Shown here: in pieces, positions 59,731-64,000 of the stretch
Layout of the letters: the number at the start of each line of letters is the position of its first letter
How positions within the stretch are numbered: position 1 is the stretch's first letter
From: Salvia splendens
Taxonomy: Eukaryota; Streptophyta; Magnoliopsida; Lamiales; Lamiaceae
Direction of reading: 5' to 3'
Length of the DNA stretch: 64,000 bases
NCBI RefSeq assembly: GCF_004379255.2
Contig: NC_056033.1
Span: forward strand, 5,932,172-5,996,171
Program-made: the position numbers and the translations under genes
Notes under the pieces: generated by a model
The model's database searches: none
The model's input: the letters and a program-made list of their open reading frames with translations, nothing else
Told to the model about the DNA's origin: nothing

Positions 59731-60663
59731 TACAATTTATACCACTAGGGTCCATCATTAAACATGACTAATAATAATGTGAGTCCTGCTATATATCCAC
59801 TAACACTATTTTTACTAAATTTTCCTGCCCTTTCTTATTTTACCAATTATGGGACGAATGGAGTATCACGTTAGCAAAACATAAATAAGCATAGCTACAC
59901 TCTAGTTTTTAAATTCGTCATTCTATTAGTAATCTCAAGTGTCATGTACTAGTATTTATTTAAATTGCAATATATCAGAATTAAAGCAATGTTTATTAAA
60001 AAAAAGTTAGATTATATAATTAAAATTTCAAAAATTACACAACTGTTCTCTCTAATTTGCATGTTGCAATAATAAGGTAAACAAATGCTAAGAAATTTTG
60101 TGTGGTGTATCTGGTTTTGATAATTTTTCGTTTCTCCCTCGTATATATATAGTCAGTTTTTTTTTCACTTGATAGTACGGAAGATCTCAATTTGTGGGAC
60201 CTCTATTTGGCTTCTTCATGTTCTTGTTTAGATCCTAGTCACTTTTGGGCTAAGATCATGTTGTTAGAACATTTTATCTTGATATTATTTACGGGTTGGA
60301 GGTCTGCCTAAACCTCCCACCCACAAAAGGCATTTTTTATTAAAAAAAACTTAATAATTTACAATAACGTAGCTATTCAATAAGTAATACACACATTTAC
60401 AGATGTGATTTAATTTATCACTGCATTTTCATATAAATAACTTAATAATTAACATTAAACTAGTTATTCATTAAGTAATATACACATTTATAGATGTGAT
60501 TTAATTCATCATTAATCGATAAAAAAAATTTATTCATATTTTCTAGGACAGTGAACAGAGTAGCGAAGCTAGAATAGCAATAACCGCTAATGGGAAGGTT
60601 CTCTCTATAGCAAAGCAACAGTTACTTCTTCTGCGGTTTCAATCAACTTCTCACCACTCTGAA

Positions 60664-63070
60664 ATGTCGTCTTTCACGTTGAAGCTTTCTTCGTTTCTCT
60701 TGTCTTCGTCGGCACAATCTCCTTCTTCTTCTGCTACGACTTCTTATCTGCCGCCGCCCCCTCCCTTCCGATTCCCGAGAACACAATTCAATTCTAGAGG
60801 AAGAATTACAGTCACCGGAGCCACCGGAAATGACAAAAACAATTCTCCTATTTCTGGCGATTCCAAACCCCCCAATGGAACACTGGTAATTCCGAGTTTT
60901 TTTTGTTTTGAATTTAATTGAATGATTCATAAATTAATACTGTTAATTTTGCAGCCTAAGACTAGGAAGGAGATTCTCCTGGAGTATGTGCAGAATGTGC
61001 AGCCTGAATTCATGGAGTTATTCGTCAAGAGAGCCCCACAGCAGGTTTTTCAAACTGAAATTTGTTTCTTTTTTCTCTCCATATTTTGCAAAGGTGTTTG
61101 TGAAAATGCCTGAGCGAGTTTGGCTTTCTAGCTAAAATGTAAATTGATGGGTGTCAGATTTTCCATTCATTGCTAAGTTGTTAGTTCGATTTATGCAGTC
61201 AATGTCTTTATGCTGTGATGATTCTGCTATAGGTAGTTGAAGCGATGCGTCAGACAGTGACAAATATGATTGGAACTCTACCTCCACAATTTTTTTCCGT
61301 TACAGTCACCACAGTAAGTGATTTATCAATCTTAAAAATCCAATTCGGTGGCATTCTGTTAAGTTGAAACAAACAAGGTAGACAATGTTCTTTGTCGCGT
61401 GCGAGTGATGTTGGTAACAATCTGCTCTGTTTCAGGTTGCTGAAAACTTGGCACAGCTGATGTACAGTGTCTTGATGACTGGATATATGTTTAGGAATGC
61501 TCAATACCGGCTGGAATTGCAACAGAGCTTGGAACAAGTTGCTCTTCCTGAACCACAAGAGAAAAATGTGAGTTATTTCTATTTGCTTTCTCTACAATTG
61601 GCATTTCCTTTGTCTTTGTTAGAATGTATGTTTTCAATCGAACTGAAATTCTGGAGAAAAGAGTTCTGCTTACTGTTGATTGAGTTCATGAGAAAGAGCA
61701 CTGCTTATTGTCTCAGATACCTAATATCCTAATATGGTGAAGAGGAATCCTATTGCTGCACCGTGGTGCAAATCATGCATATTGTAATTCAATAAAGGAG
61801 ACTTAAAGTTAAAGCTATCTGGATAAAATACATGTTATACATTACTCCATTCCTTATCTGGAAGCAGTTGTATTGTTATAAAGGACTTGACCTGGAAACT
61901 ATTACGGTTATGTTTGTTTTAAATTATTTCAAGATATAGTAAATATCTAGCTCGGGTTCCATTCTACCATATTTTTTGTTTGTTGCTTAACCCTTATTCG
62001 AGAAGAGCCTTTTTTGACCAAGTTATTGTCTCACTTACGGTATGATGATGCAGGATGCTTCAGATTATGCACCAGGAACGCAGAAAAAGGTATCAGGTGA
62101 AGTCATAAGATGGAACAATGTCTCAGGTCCCGAAACAATTGATGCAGTGAAATACATAGAGCTTCTTGAAGCAGAAATTGAGGAGCTTAACCGTCAAGTA
62201 GGAAGAAAATCTTTAAATGGACAGAATGAACTATTGGAATTTTTAAAAACTCTGGAGCCCCAAAATATCAAGGTAAGAATCAATTTCACTTAAGTTCACT
62301 GGAGCAACTAATGCATTCTTGAACTGCATATGACACATAGTGACCATAAGAAATAGTACTATGCTAATATTGAAAATAAGAATTTCAAAGGTCCGGAGGT
62401 AATTTATAACCTTGTTTCATGCCAGTTAGTTCTTTAGTACTGAAGCATTGAATGATTTTGTTATGGACTGAGTAGAGTTTCCAGTTACCTCCTATATCAG
62501 ACTATTCCTAACTGTACAGCTCCCGCTTAAATTTTCTACCACAAAACAGTATTATGTGACATTTAATATTTCCTGGAATGAATTCTTGCAGGAGCTAACA
62601 AGTACTGCTGGAGAGGATGTTGTGCTGGCAATGAACACATTCATAAAACGTTTGTTGGCGGTTTCTGATCCTAACCAAATGAAGGTGAGCCTTGTTGTTG
62701 CTGAAATTTAAGTCTTTTATTTCTTTTATCTATAATATAGTAGCATCGTGCGACACGTTGACACCTATCATATATTCATAATTTCATGTGGTTCACCTTC
62801 TTATTGTTTTGTGGGTCGAGCAAGATGTTTTGTAGACACACATGTCTTTTTCAACAAGGCTAAAGCACATGCAATGAGTTTTCTGATTGTAGTGCTTGAC
62901 TTTTGCAGACTAGCTTAACAGAAACAAGTGCTCCTGAACTTGCAAAGCTACTATATTGGCTTATGGTAGTTGGTTATAGTGTCCGTAACATTGAAGTTCG
63001 TTTTGACATGGATCGGGTACTTGGTACTTCTCCAAAACCTGCAGAGCTTCCCCCAGGTGAAAACATTTAG
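60664..63070 (+). CDS. Plastid DUF760 protein (At3g17800 'UV-B-induced' type)
   Basis: Seven exons: 60664-60885, 60955-61044, 61233-61313, 61436-61567, 62054-62272, 62592-62684 and 62909-63070. All introns are phase 0 with GT-AG ends; the protein is 332 residues. The N-terminus (MSSFTLKLSSFLLSSSAQ, Ser/Pro-rich) fits a chloroplast transit peptide. Two DUF760 modules follow. The first, near residues 80-165, has YVQNVQPEFMELFVKRAP and LMYSVLMTGYMFRNAQYRLE. The second, near 228-325, has LKTLEPQNIKELT and LLYWLMVVGYSVRNIEVRFD. The shared L-(M/L)-Y-x-L-M-x-x-G-Y-x-x-R-N core shows an internal duplication. The molecular function is unknown; the Arabidopsis relative is listed as UV-B-responsive. It is somewhat shorter than the usual 400 or so residues, so an exon may be missed. 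Confidence 0.9.
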
Positions 63071-64000
63071 ATGAATTGAAGCTTCAAACCATGCTAGAAT
63101 CTGCAATCTGGGGTAACAAAATTTTACCAGTCTTTTCATTAAGGTAGTATTCAAACTGTCATTGTTCTCGTTTACATATATAGAACAAACAGCTATCTCT
63201 TTGGCCTTAAATATTGACTATTTTATTTACCTTGAAGAAACACAGATGCATTTTGTTAAGGTTTTGTAGCATTATGTGAAACTTTCAATGAAGTTAAGCT
63301 TATTAATCAAAGTAGTTTTGATTGGTGAGGCGCTGAACATATTGAATACCTTTAACCTTTTATTAAAATTCTAGTACACCAATGGTTTGCAAGTGTGGCA
63401 TCTGCTCGTAGTTTAAGGGACTTACAGCTAAATAAGGTCTGCTTATTAATCGTCTGATGAAGTGATGATCAAACTTTTCTTGTATAATATATATGCTCGT
63501 ATCTCATTTGGGTTTTGATTTTTGAAGTTGTTGCAAAATAAGTACAATGATTCAAAGGTGAAATATGTGTGAATTATACTATTTGTTTTTTTTTCCTAAT
63601 TGAGCTGTTTCTTGAAGCGGAGTAATTTGGATTGGTGGTCTTCTCTAGTGCTAAAGTTGTATTGGTTCAGCCTTTCCTTTTTTTTATGAATATATAAACA
63701 GAAATTTTTAAACGCTGCTTCATGATGGATGCGAACCTAGACCTTATTACACAAGTGGTGGTTATCTGACGCTGAATTCAATTTGAAAACCCAAATAAAA
63801 GAGCTTTTAAACAAATGAGATGGACTAATGTTACTCATGCCCTGTAGAGTAGTTATTATTGGCAAAACTATATGAGCACTTTGTAGGAGTTAATTGCTTA
63901 GCTGCAATAACTAATACCAAGTTAGTGATGGAATAGGATCATCCCAGCTGTGAAGACTCAGGGACCGTTCGATTGGGAGATTAGTGAAGATTAAATCCTA
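63071..64000. other. Downstream region, no gene recognised
   Basis: Sequence after the DUF760 stop, probably 3' UTR then spacer. No coding frame supported up to the window edge. Confidence 0.45.

Overview
This window is plant nuclear DNA from a dicot; a Lamiales-type genome is my inference, not something shown. The evidence is intron-rich genes with GT-AG junctions, plant-only protein families, an AT-rich background, Stowaway MITEs, Ty1/copia, MULE and PIF/Harbinger relics, tRNA-derived SINEs and long (TA)n tracts. The left half (1-29 kb) is mostly transposon debris. The right half (29.5-64 kb) carries five intact-looking host genes.

Left half. The order is: a copia RNase H relic (about 55-750); an intact single-exon F-box gene on the minus strand (752-1816); a Stowaway MITE with an internal triplication (2005-2448); a 5'-truncated copy of the F-box gene (3176-3639) abutting a PIF/Harbinger transposase relic (3640-5530); a decayed MULE (about 5.75-10.6 kb); an array of TAATGTA words; a 3'-truncated copia element on the minus strand with one short LTR (11785-16484); a gene-poor stretch; and a Harbinger-type element carrying only the Myb/SANT ORF1 (19526-21527). 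A dispersed low-copy repeat is seen near 18.4, 19.49/21.53 and 22.69 kb.

The most unusual stretch is 22884-28918. Four different non-autonomous elements sit end to end, each bounded by (TA)n tracts and by GGG...CCC-type ends. Element 1 is a giant hairpin with two arms of about 547 bp, each holding three copies of a palindromic unit. Element 2 appears to have captured fragments of two host genes, a receptor-like kinase and an alternative oxidase, and also holds a 13-copy 44-bp minisatellite. Elements 3 and 4 are rich in TGTTGACAT words. The flanks of the chain match a related unoccupied copy at about 21.66-21.77 kb, which supports a nested insertion into one microsatellite.

Right half. I rebuilt the spliced genes from junctions that keep frame throughout. 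They are: a two-exon type II membrane protein resembling DUF7796 glycosyltransferase-like proteins (29567-32703, minus, 420 aa); ESV1, a Trp-rich plastid starch-binding protein (38397-43379, minus, 11 exons, 413 aa); an EIPR1/TSSC1-type WD40 protein (46018-50683, minus, 13 exons, 349 aa); a GDP-fucose O-fucosyltransferase-family protein (52084-56675, minus, 10 exons, 590 aa); and a plastid DUF760 protein of the At3g17800 'UV-B-induced' type (60664-63070, plus, 7 exons, 332 aa). These genes do not form an operon or an evident cluster; they are ordinary neighbours in a plant chromosome. Their introns and spacers hold Stowaway MITEs, a 532-bp SINE with a matching empty site, a MITE with an 8-bp target duplication, and tandem repeats.
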